Assembly: GCA_003978865.1 (NCBI GenBank)
Contig: QNXS01000068.1
Span: forward strand, 1 to 6,631
Source of the DNA: Archaeoglobus sp.
Lineage (GTDB): Archaea; Halobacteriota; Archaeoglobi; Archaeoglobales; Archaeoglobaceae
Length of the DNA: 6,631 nucleotides
Direction: 5' to 3'
The notes under the pieces were generated by a model. It worked only from the letters and a program-made list of their open reading frames with translations, ran no database searches and had not been told where the DNA came from. This document shows, piece by piece, positions 1 through 6,122 of the stretch; position 1 is the stretch's first letter, and every line of letters starts with the position of its first letter. A program made the position numbers and the translations under genes.

Positions 1-225
1 TAATTGTATATTTTTATTGTATATTATCTGTATTCAGTATTACCTTGCAACTTATTATTGCGAAATTATTATTGAGAGTTTATTGAGAGTCTTTCAACAA
101 CGAATAGATAAAAATAAATAGACAAAAATAAATAAACTAAATAATAATAAAATAAATTAAAATAATAAAGTAATAAAGCTAATAAAAAATAATTGTATTT
201 AAAATATATTTAAATTAGTCAAAAA
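1..225. other. AT-rich gene-free stretch behind the thermosome gene
   Basis: No convincing gene is seen on either strand. From about 110 to 225 the DNA is low-complexity AATAAA/ATAATAA-type sequence. Read on the minus strand, just past the thermosome stop codon, this gives repeated T runs (complements of A runs at 184-189 and 221-225), which suits archaeal transcription termination. Positions 45-91 hold short imperfect direct repeats of ATTATTATTG and TTTATTGAGAG type, probably simple-sequence noise. Confidence 0.6.
105..225 (-). terminator. T-rich termination region of the thermosome gene
   Basis: Immediately downstream of the thermosome stop on the minus strand there are several T5-T6 tracts in an almost G/C-free context. 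Archaeal RNA polymerase terminates at such T-rich tracts without needing a hairpin. The exact end point cannot be read from the sequence. Confidence 0.4.
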
Positions 226-1857
226 TTAGTATTCAGGTTCTCCCATTCCCTCGAATCCGGTCTTCTTTGTTTTTTCCATACCCTTTGCAGCTATGACATC
301 GTCGATTCTGAGTATCATTACTGCTACTTCAGTAGCCGATTCAATTGCGTGAGTTTTAACCCTCAACGGTTCGAGTACACCCATGTCCTTCATGTTAACA
401 ACTTTACCTGTTTCGACATCAACTCCAGAGTAAGCTTCTCCCTTCTCATGAGCTGCTTTAAGTTCAACAAGTACATCTATTGGATCAATTCCCGCATTTT
501 CAGCAAGAGTCTTTGGTATTATCTCCAGAGCATTAGCAAAGGCTTCAGCGGCAAGCTGTTCTCTGCCTCCAAGAGTTGGAGCCCACTGCTTCAGTTTCAG
601 GCTGAGCTCTATTTCGGGAGCTCCACCGCCGGCAACGACCTTACCATCTTCAAGGGCTACGCCTACAACCCTGACAGCATCTTCTATACCTCTTGCCACT
701 TCTTCGACTACGTGCTCAGTTCCACCCCTTATGAGTATGGTTACAGCCTTTGGATTCTTGCAACCAGTGACAAAGACCATCTTTTCGTCACCAACTTTCC
801 TCTCCTCTACAAGCTCTGCCTCTCCAAGATCCTCACTGCTTATATCTCTCAGATCTGTAAGAACCTTAGCACCGGTAGCCTTTGCAAGCTTTTCTATATC
901 ACTCTTCTTTACTCTTCTGACTGCAAGAACACCTGCCTTAGCTAAGTAGTACTGTGCCAGATCGTCAATTCCCTTCTGGCAGAATACGACGTTGGCACCA
1001 GCATCAACTATTCTGTTTACGAGTTCCTTGAGCATCTTCTCCTCTTGCTCGATGAATTTCTGGAGCATTTCAGGATCGGTTATTCTTATTTTAGCATCAG
1101 TTTCTGTCTCCTTGACTTCCAGAGCTGAATTTACGAGTAGTATCTTCGCGTTCTCAACTCTCTTCGGCATTCCCGGATGTACAACTTCCTTGTCAAGAAC
1201 TATGCCATCCACAAGTTCAGTATCCTCAACACTTCCACCCTGCTTCTTTTCAAGCTTAACAAAGTCAGGATCAAACTTTAATTTATCTCCTACTTCTTCT
1301 ACTACTGATTTTACAGCTTTTACGACTATGTCAGTAAGTTTGTCAAGGGATACTTCAGCACCCTTTCCAGTCATAGCAGTCATTGCTATTTTTCTCAAAA
1401 TTTCATCGTCATCCTTGCTTATTGGTATTGCCATCTCGTTAAGAATCTCAACAGCTTTCTCACAGGCAAGTCTGTAACCGTTAGAAATTATAGCCGGGTG
1501 TATCTCCTGATCGAGCAACTCCTCAGACCTCTTAAGCAACTCTCCAGCAAGAACGACTGCTGTTGTTGTTCCATCTCCAACTTCGTTGTCCTGAGTCTTA
1601 GCAACTTCAATTATCATCTTTGCTGCCGGATGCTCAACATCCATTTCCTTCAGAATAGTTACACCATCGTTTGTGATTACAATGTCTCCAAGACTGTCAA
1701 CAAGCATTTTATCCATACCTCTCGGACCGAGAGTGCTTCTCACAGCCTCAGCAATAACTCTTGCAGCCATTATATTCAGCCTCTGTGCATCTCTACCTAC
1801 AGTTCTCTGTGTTCCTTCCTTAAGTATCAGGACAGGCTGCCCCTGCAAAGTTGCCAT
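226..1857 (-). CDS. ths: Thermosome subunit (group II chaperonin)
   Basis: This is an ATP-dependent cytosolic protein-folding chaperonin; subunits stack into a double-ring complex with a built-in lid. The 543-residue length is normal for the family. Visible landmarks are [11 protein letters not shown] at residues 42-52, ITNDGVTIL at 61-69, the ATP-binding GDGTTT at 94-99, a charged helical segment at about 250-285 where the apical lid protrusion lies, the IEDA motif with the expected catalytic Asp at 393, and VVAGGGAPE at about 407-415. The C-terminus is short ([10 protein letters not shown]) and lacks the long GGM-type tail of many family members. The start is fixed by a perfect GGAGGTGAT upstream. 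The gene is divergent from the aldolase gene. Archaeoglobales carry more than one thermosome gene; I recognise the family firmly but cannot say whether this is the alpha or beta subunit. Confidence 0.97.
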   Translation of the reverse strand: MATLQGQPVLILKEGTQRTVGRDAQRLNIMAARVIAEAVRSTLGPRGMDKMLVDSLGDIVITNDGVTILKEMDVEHPAAKMIIEVAKTQDNEVGDGTTTAVVLAGELLKRSEELLDQEIHPAIISNGYRLACEKAVEILNEMAIPISKDDDEILRKIAMTAMTGKGAEVSLDKLTDIVVKAVKSVVEEVGDKLKFDPDFVKLEKKQGGSVEDTELVDGIVLDKEVVHPGMPKRVENAKILLVNSALEVKETETDAKIRITDPEMLQKFIEQEEKMLKELVNRIVDAGANVVFCQKGIDDLAQYYLAKAGVLAVRRVKKSDIEKLAKATGAKVLTDLRDISSEDLGEAELVEERKVGDEKMVFVTGCKNPKAVTILIRGGTEHVVEEVARGIEDAVRVVGVALEDGKVVAGGGAPEIELSLKLKQWAPTLGGREQLAAEAFANALEIIPKTLAENAGIDPIDVLVELKAAHEKGEAYSGVDVETGKVVNMKDMGVLEPLRVKTHAIESATEVAVMILRIDDVIAAKGMEKTKKTGFEGMGEPEY

Positions 1858-1860
1858 AAC

Positions 1861-1869
1861 ATCACCTCC
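1861..1869 (-). promoter_or_regulatory. Strong Shine-Dalgarno site of the thermosome gene
   Basis: The plus strand reads ATCACCTCC, so the mRNA carries GGAGGTGAT. This matches the full anti-Shine-Dalgarno end of archaeal 16S rRNA and lies 3 nt before the ATG at 1857. It fixes the start codon and suggests high translation. Confidence 0.85.
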
Positions 1870-1915
1870 TTTTGTTGCAGGGTAGATTTTCTAATGTATT
1901 GGTAGATATGTAGTT

Positions 1916-1924
1916 CTATATAAG
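1916..1924 (-). promoter_or_regulatory. TATA box of the thermosome promoter
   Basis: The minus strand reads CTTATATAG after an A-rich stretch that could serve as BRE. Transcription would be expected to start about 25 nt on, near 1894, giving a leader of about 35 nt that contains the Shine-Dalgarno site. I see no clear heat-shock operator palindrome beside it. Confidence 0.6.
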
Positions 1925-1949
1925 ATTTTTGGTGAAAAGGAGAGCAAGA

Positions 1950-1996
1950 TTTATTAACATTGTCACTGTGAGCCAATGTAGCAAACTAAAGGTGAG
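1950..1996 (+). promoter_or_regulatory. Promoter and Shine-Dalgarno site of the ADH synthase gene
   Basis: A TATA-like TTTATTA lies at 1950-1956, which predicts a start near 1979. GGTGAG at 1991-1996 is a Shine-Dalgarno site 3 nt before the ATG at 2000. The TATA assignment is weaker than the one on the opposite strand. Confidence 0.5.
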
Positions 1997-1999
1997 AAC

Positions 2000-2797
2000 A
2001 TGAGCGATATAGGTAAAAAAATAAGAATGGAAAGAATATTTGACAGAAACAGTGGAAACACCGTTATAGTGCCAATGGATCATGGTCTATCCATGGGCCC
2101 CATAAAAGGTTTGGAAGACATGCCAAAAACAATAGATGCTGTTGCGGAGGGCGGGGCAAACGCTGTAGTCATACACAAGGGGGTAGTACCATACGGACAT
2201 AGGGGTTATGGAAAAGATGTAGGTCTGATAGTTCACATGAGTGGATCGACTTCTCTCAGCCCTGATCCAAACGAAAAAGTGCTTGTTTGTACGGTAGAGG
2301 AAGCTATAAAACTTGGAGCAGATGCTGTTAGCGTTCACATCAATGTCGGTAGTAGAACTGAAGCTCAACAGATTAAAGTTTTGGGTGAAGTAAGCAGGAC
2401 TTGCGAGGAATGGGGAATGCCTCTTTTGGCTATGATGTACCCAAGAGGTGAGGGAATAAACCAATTTGATGAGAATGCCGTCGCTCTTGCTGCAAGGGTT
2501 GGAGCTGAACTTGGAGCGGACATTGTTAAGACAAACTTCACGGGAAGTGTGGAATCATTCAAGAGAGTTACGAGAGGTTGTCCTGTCCCAGTAGTAGTGG
2601 CTGGAGGTCCAAAAATGAAAAATGAAGAAGATCTGTTAAGGATGGTAGAGATGGCAATAGATGGGGGAGCAAGAGGAGTTGCAATAGGCAGAAATATTTT
2701 TCAGGCTGAGGATCCAACAAAGATGACAAAAGCAATAGCGATGATTGTACATAACAATGTAAGTGCGAAAGAGGCTATTGAATTTTTAAAGTCTTAA
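2000..2797 (+). CDS. aroA': 2-amino-3,7-dideoxy-D-threo-hept-6-ulosonate (ADH) synthase / class I aldolase family
   Basis: In archaea ADH synthase joins aspartate semialdehyde to 6-deoxy-5-ketofructose 1-phosphate, the first step of the alternative route to dehydroquinate and aromatic amino acids. The 265-residue protein is a Schiff-base TIM barrel of normal length. Visible active-site elements are PMDHG at 25-29 (Asp27), MMYPRG at 145-150 (Tyr147) and VKTNFTG at 176-182, whose Lys177 should form the Schiff base. The spacing matches what I recall of the Methanocaldococcus ADH synthase. AGGPK at 201-205 and IGRNIFQ at 229-235 fit the C-terminal phosphate-binding loops. A paralogous archaeal group makes fructose-bisphosphate aldolase, and the sequence alone does not exclude that role. 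It ends 2 bp from the convergent deaminase gene. Confidence 0.9.
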   Translation: MSDIGKKIRMERIFDRNSGNTVIVPMDHGLSMGPIKGLEDMPKTIDAVAEGGANAVVIHKGVVPYGHRGYGKDVGLIVHMSGSTSLSPDPNEKVLVCTVEEAIKLGADAVSVHINVGSRTEAQQIKVLGEVSRTCEEWGMPLLAMMYPRGEGINQFDENAVALAARVGAELGADIVKTNFTGSVESFKRVTRGCPVPVVVAGGPKMKNEEDLLRMVEMAIDGGARGVAIGRNIFQAEDPTKMTKAIAMIVHNNVSAKEAIEFLKS

Positions 2798-2799
2798 AT

Positions 2800-3267
2800 T
2801 TAATCTTTTTTGTAGGGTAAGTAATCTATTTTTACACCAGCTTCTCTCAAGAATTTTAGCCCTCTATCATCGGCATATTTATTTCCATATACAACTCTTT
2901 TTATCCCTGCATTTATTATCATCTTGGCACACATTATGCACGGTTGATGAGTGGTATACAGCGTTCCACCCGTTATGCTAACTCCATGTACAGCAGCCTG
3001 TATTATTGCATTCTGCTCCGCATGCACACCTCTACAAAGTTCATGCCTTTCACCCGATGGAACGTTTAACTTTTCTCTCAAACAACCAACCTCATCGCAG
3101 TGCGGTAGCCCAGTAGGAGCGCCATTGTAGCCCGTTGTAAGTATTCTCTTATCTTTGACTATGACCGCCCCAACTTTCTGCCTCAGACATGTTGACCTTG
3201 AAGCAACAACTCTTGCTATTTCCATGAAGTACTCGTCAATACTGGGTCTCTTAGAATTATTTGACAT
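2800..3267 (-). CDS. dCMP deaminase (ComEB-type, zinc-dependent)
   Basis: The enzyme converts dCMP to dUMP, feeding thymidylate synthesis in the cytosol. The 155-residue protein shows the zinc deaminase signature: HAEQNAI with zinc ligand His82 and catalytic Glu84, then PCIMC with zinc ligands Cys110 and Cys113. The stretch CDEVGCLRE at about 57-65 and GERHELCRG just before HAE are typical of the dCMP deaminase branch rather than cytidine or tRNA-adenosine deaminases. The start ATG is preceded on the minus strand by GGTGAA at 3271-3276. The gene lies 10 bp after the TatD-like hydrolase on the same strand, so the two are probably one operon. Substrate choice (dCMP rather than another deoxycytidine nucleotide) comes from family resemblance. 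Confidence 0.93.
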   Translation of the reverse strand: MSNNSKRPSIDEYFMEIARVVASRSTCLRQKVGAVIVKDKRILTTGYNGAPTGLPHCDEVGCLREKLNVPSGERHELCRGVHAEQNAIIQAAVHGVSITGGTLYTTHQPCIMCAKMIINAGIKRVVYGNKYADDRGLKFLREAGVKIDYLPYKKD

Positions 3268-3277
3268 ATATTCACCA

Positions 3278-4024
3278 TTACTTTTTAAATATCTTTTTTC
3301 CGTTTTCTATAGCCACTTTTTTCACATCTTTTTCATCGAATTTTTCTTTGAGAGCGTTAGCGGTTTCAACAACTGTTAGTGCTTCAAAATCATTAAATCC
3401 GGTATCGCTATTAAGTACAAATTTCTCAAAACCATGCTTTTCTACTATGGAAATTACTTCTTCAACACTGATTTTCCCCGGTTGAACGGTAAGACCTGCA
3501 TAGTAACCTTTCTTCAGAATTTCTTCAACTGTCTTTGGTGTGGCATGGTCTATAACAACAAGTTCCTCTCCAATCCCAGACGCATCAACAATTTTAAGCA
3601 CTTTTTCAGTTACTTTTAACTTATTGTTTTTTGGTGTATGTACTATGCACGGCAAATCCAATTTTTTTGCAATTCCGAGATGTGCTGAAAGAACTTCTAC
3701 TTCAACATCACTCGCACATTCAAGACCTATTTCTCCAATCACTTCTGCATTCTCTTCTACCCATTTAAGTGCTTTTTCCCACCCTCTGCATATACATCTC
3801 GGATGAACTCCAACAGCTGGAATTAACTCTAAACCAGCTTTTTTCCCCCTTTCGACTTCGAAGCTTGTGAGTTTTCTGAACATGTCTATAAGCGTTGAGC
3901 TGTACGATGGTACTACTGGATAGTATGCACAGCTTATTACATGCTTAATTCCTGCTTCTGCCATAGCTTTTAGCTCAGTGATTCCCTTTCCCTCAGAATG
4001 AATATGGGTGTCAAAACACTCCAT
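3278..4024 (-). CDS. TatD-like metal-dependent TIM-barrel hydrolase
   Basis: This 248-residue protein begins [12 protein letters not shown]; the FDTHIH metal-binding motif at residues 4-9 is the N-terminal hallmark of TatD-like amidohydrolase-fold enzymes. Other likely metal or active-site elements are GVHPRC, GEIGLE (Glu ligand), CIVHTPKN (His ligand), VIDHAT (His ligand) and [10 protein letters not shown] near the C-terminus (Asp ligand). Family members include DNases, but the archaeal branch has no settled substrate. An in-frame ATG 28 codons upstream (4108) would add a basic tail of non-family character. I prefer 4024 because the metal motif should lie at the very N-terminus and a TATA-like element sits only about 30 nt before it. 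It is first in an operon with dCMP deaminase, so a role in nucleotide or nucleic-acid clean-up is possible but inferred. Confidence 0.88.
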   Translation of the reverse strand: MECFDTHIHSEGKGITELKAMAEAGIKHVISCAYYPVVPSYSSTLIDMFRKLTSFEVERGKKAGLELIPAVGVHPRCICRGWEKALKWVEENAEVIGEIGLECASDVEVEVLSAHLGIAKKLDLPCIVHTPKNNKLKVTEKVLKIVDASGIGEELVVIDHATPKTVEEILKKGYYAGLTVQPGKISVEEVISIVEKHGFEKFVLNSDTGFNDFEALTVVETANALKEKFDEKDVKKVAIENGKKIFKK

Positions 4025-4047
4025 GCTTCCTGAATTTAGGAAATTGC

Positions 4048-4062
4048 GTTTAAATTTTTTCC
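4048..4062 (-). promoter_or_regulatory. Probable promoter of the hydrolase-deaminase operon
   Basis: The minus strand reads GGAAAAAATTTAAAC, a purine-rich BRE-like stretch running into a TATA-like AATTTAAA. A start about 25 nt downstream falls at about 4027, only a few bases before the preferred ATG at 4024, so the transcript would be nearly leaderless. This argues against the longer start at 4108. Confidence 0.45.
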
Positions 4063-4202
4063 AAATTTGGAGTCTTTTGTTGTCTGTAGGCATACAACAA
4101 ACCACCATTCAAATGTACATTCTTTTTAACTCAAAGTAACAGTAATCTACATATAGAGGAACTGAGCAATTTTTAGGAAAAGTTTGTGATAACTTGTTGA
4201 TC

Positions 4203-4211
4203 AAAATATAT
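4203..4211 (+). promoter_or_regulatory. Candidate TATA box of the small-peptide locus
   Basis: AAAATATAT lies about 60 nt before the ATG of the first shared 5' module (4265). It is the best TATA-like element in the gap between the hydrolase gene and the peptide gene. The rest of 4109-4246 holds no recognisable gene. Confidence 0.4.
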
Positions 4212-4246
4212 TGGTAGATCGAAAGAGTAATATTGCTAAGGATCAG

Positions 4247-4286
4247 ACTAATGTAGATGATAAGATGTATGCCGTAAGGAGGTAGG
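4247..4286 (+). repeat. Shared 5' module, copy 1
   Basis: This stretch of about 40 nt recurs at 5666-5703. The core AGATGATAAGATGTATGC (4255-4272) is identical in both copies. The following part reads GTAAGG-A/G-GGT-A/G-G, and all clear differences there are transitions. It contains ATGTATGC, so it could encode a common N-terminus MYAVR. In this copy the frame hits TAG after six codons. The copy also contains AAGGAGGT (4276-4283), a good Shine-Dalgarno site for the ATG at 4287. Confidence 0.75.
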
Positions 4287-4334
4287 ATGAAGATACCGTG
4301 ATAAAAGTGGCTGGCCGTAGCAATTGTTCTCGCT
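4265..4334 (+). other. Damaged 5' end of the peptide-precursor gene
   Basis: Hydrophobic coding sequence continues in frame upstream of the ATG at 4335 (KWLAVAIVLA, from 4305), ahead of any usable start. An ATG with a good Shine-Dalgarno site at 4287 is in the same frame but reads M-K-I-P and then TGA TAA (4299-4304). The other candidate start, 4265, reads MYAVRR then TAG and lies in a different frame, joining the hydrophobic frame only with a shift near 4304. Either route needs at least one lesion or recoding event, so the original leader looks broken. Confidence 0.45.
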
Positions 4335-4565
4335 ATGGTTGGGTTGGTAGTGATGCCAATAATAAATACTACCGACTTGGCAGGATGCCTTGCATCGCAA
4401 GGTAATGGAGCTGGTGCTGCTGGTTCTGCACTGGTTGGTGCTGGACTTATACGAGTATCTCCAGAAATAGGTATGTTCTTAGTAGAGGCAGGATTGGTAA
4501 GCAGTTCAACAGGATTTGGTATAGCAATCGGAGGTATCTTGGTAGGGGTAGGGTTTGCGTTATGA
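4335..4565 (+). CDS. Gly/Ala-rich hydrophobic peptide, candidate circular-bacteriocin-like precursor
   Basis: The open frame gives 76 residues, 16 of them Gly and only four charged (Asp14, Arg40, Glu44, Glu51). After a short hydrophobic start and NTTD comes a small-residue region, GNGAGAAGSALVGAGL (23-38), then two amphipathic or hydrophobic stretches ending GGILVGVGFAL. This composition fits membrane-active bacteriocins, and the hydrophobic C-terminus suits head-to-tail cyclised ones. Downstream are coupled small membrane proteins and a DUF95 remnant, the usual partners of circular bacteriocins. I do not recognise a specific family. ATG 4335 has no Shine-Dalgarno site, and in-frame hydrophobic codons run upstream to 4305, so the true N-terminus was probably longer and is now damaged. 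LAGC (15-18) resembles a lipobox, giving a lipoprotein as a weaker alternative. Function is inferred. Confidence 0.55.
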   Translation: MVGLVVMPIINTTDLAGCLASQGNGAGAAGSALVGAGLIRVSPEIGMFLVEAGLVSSSTGFGIAIGGILVGVGFAL

Positions 4566-4732
4566 TTAGATTTAAAGAAATATTCGTTCTATTAATTTTT
4601 CTATTAATAATTATTTTATCTATAGATAGTATACTTTGCTACTTTGGAGAATCAGGTAAAAAAGTAAAACGATACTTAGCTTTGTTGGAGTTTGTTATTA
4701 TTGTTTTAGCTACCTGGATGTTGGTGACCTGA
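4562..4732 (+). CDS. Small two-helix membrane protein, possible immunity or accessory protein
   Basis: The ATG overlaps the stop of the peptide gene by 4 bp (ATGA), a classic sign of translational coupling. The product has 56 residues: a basic start (MIRFKEI), a helix at about 7-22, a short loop with Cys26 and GESGKKVKR (29-37), and a second helix at about 39-55. The positive loop suggests both ends lie on the outer face, or the reverse, with the loop inside. Circular-bacteriocin clusters typically encode such tiny cationic membrane proteins for immunity or export. I do not recognise the sequence itself. The frame is intact and ends 1 bp before the next gene. Confidence 0.7.
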   Translation: MIRFKEIFVLLIFLLIIILSIDSILCYFGESGKKVKRYLALLEFVIIVLATWMLVT

Positions 4733-4733
4733 A

Positions 4734-4970
4734 ATGCCAAGGGGTGATGTAGAAGAGTTTGAAAAAGTGTTCCCATTAGTGCTAAAACGCGTTCTTCCAT
4801 TAGGTATCATTGCTTTAATTATTATGTTTATTATTATTGAGCTATTCATTCCGAAGCCTGAAGAATTGGATATGCTCATTGTAGCAATTTTTGGAATAGG
4901 TATATTTTTTGGCATATATGCCAAACGATACGCAGAAAAACTACTACATGAGCAAAAATTTGAGGAATAG
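4734..4970 (+). CDS. Small two-helix membrane protein with charged tails
   Basis: The product has 78 residues: a charged N-terminal part (MPRGDVEEFEK), a helix at about 21-39 (very Ile-rich), a short acidic loop KPEELD, a second helix at about 47-62, and a charged tail YAKRYAEKLLHEQKFEE. Both ends should face the cytoplasm. GGTGA at 4723-4727 serves as its Shine-Dalgarno site, within the end of the previous gene. The 1-bp spacing to that gene and the close spacing to the next reading frame (2 bp) show an operon. The frame is intact. I do not recognise a family; by context it is an accessory or immunity-type protein of the peptide locus. TM2 followed by a Tyr/Lys-rich tail recurs in the two decayed genes downstream. 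Confidence 0.75.
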   Translation: MPRGDVEEFEKVFPLVLKRVLPLGIIALIIMFIIIELFIPKPEELDMLIVAIFGIGIFFGIYAKRYAEKLLHEQKFEE

Positions 4971-4972
4971 TT

Positions 4973-5515
4973 ATGCCCCAAGTTATAATTGTAATTTCAA
5001 TAGTTCTTTACTGTATTGGTGTCCTCTTGTGCTTGACTATGCCTTACCTAGACATAGAGTATACCGACACTAAAAATAAAATATTGAAATTAAAATTTTA
5101 TTATGATACTTGAAAACAATCTTAAAGTAACTTTATTGTTATTGCTTGGTGCTTTCCTTTTTGGAATGACGACCGTATTAAATCTACCGTATTAAATCTT
5201 ATATATAATGGGATGTGTACAGCTTTAATAATACGCAGTTCTCTCTTAAGTGGGATTAATTCAATTTCTGTAATCTTCTGTATCCTACCACACGGCATCT
5301 TCGAAATCCCTGCAATAATAATAGCGGGAGCGGCCGTTTTAAATCCCGTACGAAATAATCATATACTTGGGCTGGAAAGAAAGAATAAATACTAACGAAG
5401 GATGACATAAAAGAATACTTAACTTACATTAATCTCGATAATTTTAATCATAATAGCAGTATTTGTAGAAGCTTATATAACACCAAAAATAGCGGAGTAC
5501 TTTCTATCAAAGTAA
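4973..5515 (+). pseudogene. Broken SpoIIM/DUF95 family membrane protein
   Basis: Pieces in three frames join into one DUF95-like protein of about 165 residues. The first (4973-5113; Shine-Dalgarno GAGGA at 4962) gives helix 1 and a linker. The second (from 5103) gives ENNLKV at 5112-5129 and helix 2. The third (frame of 5213-5392) gives the family hallmark PHGIFEIPA (5288-5314) and AIIIAGAA. A short part (5395-5421) reads TKDDIKEYL. The last (5423-5512) reads a helix, then VEAYITPKIAEYF, the typical DUF95 end. Lesions are a frame change near 5100, a perfect 14-bp tandem duplication (5172-5199), a probable 1-bp loss near 5393 and a 1-bp gain near 5420. TAA codons at 5393, 5408 and 5420 block the main frame. 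The 46-residue and 30-residue open frames at the left end overlap by ATGATACTTGA and could pass for separate genes, but they continue the same fold. DUF95 proteins accompany circular-bacteriocin maturation and secretion. Confidence 0.75.
5172..5199 (+). repeat. Perfect 14-bp tandem duplication
   Basis: ACCGTATTAAATCT occurs twice back to back (5172-5185 and 5186-5199). Removing one copy joins the upstream frame (TTVLNL) to the downstream frame (IYNGM) and restores an uninterrupted DUF95 core. The duplication adds 14 bases, so it causes the frameshift. Confidence 0.95.
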
Positions 5516-5630
5516 GATTAAATCAAATGTCAGATCAAACCACTCTTTTTGAGCTCTTTCAGAGTTATCAAGTTCATAGCAATTTATTCATATCCTTTTG
5601 AATATTTAACATCTTCCAAACAAGATATTG
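5516..5630. other. Gap between the DUF95 remnant and the second module
   Basis: No supported gene is seen. A 24-codon ATG frame at 5527 has no Shine-Dalgarno site and no recognisable product. The next promoter-like element starts at 5634. Confidence 0.5.
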
Positions 5631-5633
5631 ATC

Positions 5634-5641
5634 TATATAAA
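5634..5641 (+). promoter_or_regulatory. TATA box before the second module
   Basis: TATATAAA is a close match to the archaeal TATA consensus. Initiation would be expected near 5660, a short distance before the second shared 5' module and its ATG at 5683. It suggests that the downstream small gene formed its own transcription unit. Confidence 0.55.
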
Positions 5642-5665
5642 TGGTAAAAGTTATTAAAGAGCAAA

Positions 5666-5703
5666 ACTAAGGAGATGATAAGATGTATGCTGTAAGGGGG
5701 TGG
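5666..5703 (+). repeat. Shared 5' module, copy 2
   Basis: This is the second copy of the module at 4247-4286, with the identical core AGATGATAAGATGTATGC at 5673-5690. Here GGAG (5671-5674) is a well-spaced Shine-Dalgarno site for the ATG at 5683, and the codon that is TAG in copy 1 reads TGG, so the frame stays open as MYAVRGW. This supports the view that the module encodes an N-terminus and that copy 1 is damaged. Confidence 0.75.
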
Positions 5704-6021
5704 AATGGGAAGAGAAAAGGAAACATGAAAAAGAAACGTTAATGGGCTTTATCAGCATGGGTAATTTTGAAGATTACTTTGTTCCTCGGATTAGCTTTAC
5801 AATTTTTAGGGTACATACTTCTGGAAAACGTCATACCTCAGATACTTGCACCATTTGGCGCGTTATCAACTTTAACAATTGTGTACTATATAAAAATTTT
5901 TCAAAGTTTATATTCAAATACCTAATAATGTTTTTCAAGTTTTGTGTTTGATGTATCATCTTTGGCCTTTTTAATAACTTGCCTCTATCGTTCGATCACG
6001 CATGGGTACAAGATATCATAA
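5683..6021 (+). pseudogene. Decayed small multi-helix membrane protein gene
   Basis: One frame starting at 5683 reads MYAVRGW and a basic stretch, then meets TAA at 5740. It continues as a clear membrane protein: a long hydrophobic helix at 5764-5823, GYILLENVIPQILAP, a second helix, and VYYIKIFQSLYSNT. A double stop TAATAA (5923-5928) follows. The same frame then runs on through VFDVSSLAFLITCLYRS to TAA at 6019. Hydrophobic sequence on both sides of each stop points to decay, not to the longest open frame in the area, a hydrophilic GTG frame (5700-5951) that I take as spurious except perhaps for its charged first 20 codons. I do not recognise the family. The shared 5' module ties it to the peptide locus; it may be an immunity or accessory membrane protein. 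Confidence 0.5.
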
Positions 6022-6122
6022 ATTTAGCATTTAATTATATATTATTAAAAAATTTAAAAGATATTCTTTATTATTTCTGGTTTGTAAAATTTAATTCTTT
6101 CTTCTTTTTTAGAGGTATCGTT

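Noticed and set aside
1..225. Possible CRISPR or satellite repeats in the AT-rich left end
   Set aside because: The repeats are short, irregular and low-complexity, with no constant repeat-spacer spacing.
4025..4108. 28-codon N-terminal extension of the TatD-like hydrolase
   Set aside because: The metal motif FDTHIH normally lies at the extreme N-terminus, and the probable TATA element sits inside this stretch, so the transcript would start after it.
1897..4219. 11-bp match TATTGGTAGAT at 1897-1907 and 4209-4219
   Set aside because: Both lie near promoters, but in different orientation relative to their genes, and an 11-bp AT-rich match in 6.6 kb can be chance.
5527..5601. 24-codon plus-strand frame, and a short minus-strand frame reading ITLKELKKSGLI
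   Set aside because: Too short, with no ribosome site and no recognisable family; probably chance in the gap.
4299..5925. Stop-codon recoding as the explanation for interrupted frames
   Set aside because: TAA, TGA and TAG are all involved, together with frameshifts and a 14-bp duplication, and flanking genes use normal stops. Decay is simpler.
5700..5951. 83-codon GTG-started open frame
   Set aside because: Beyond its charged first 20 codons it reads as patternless sequence, while the overlapping frame shows a clear hydrophobic helix protein.
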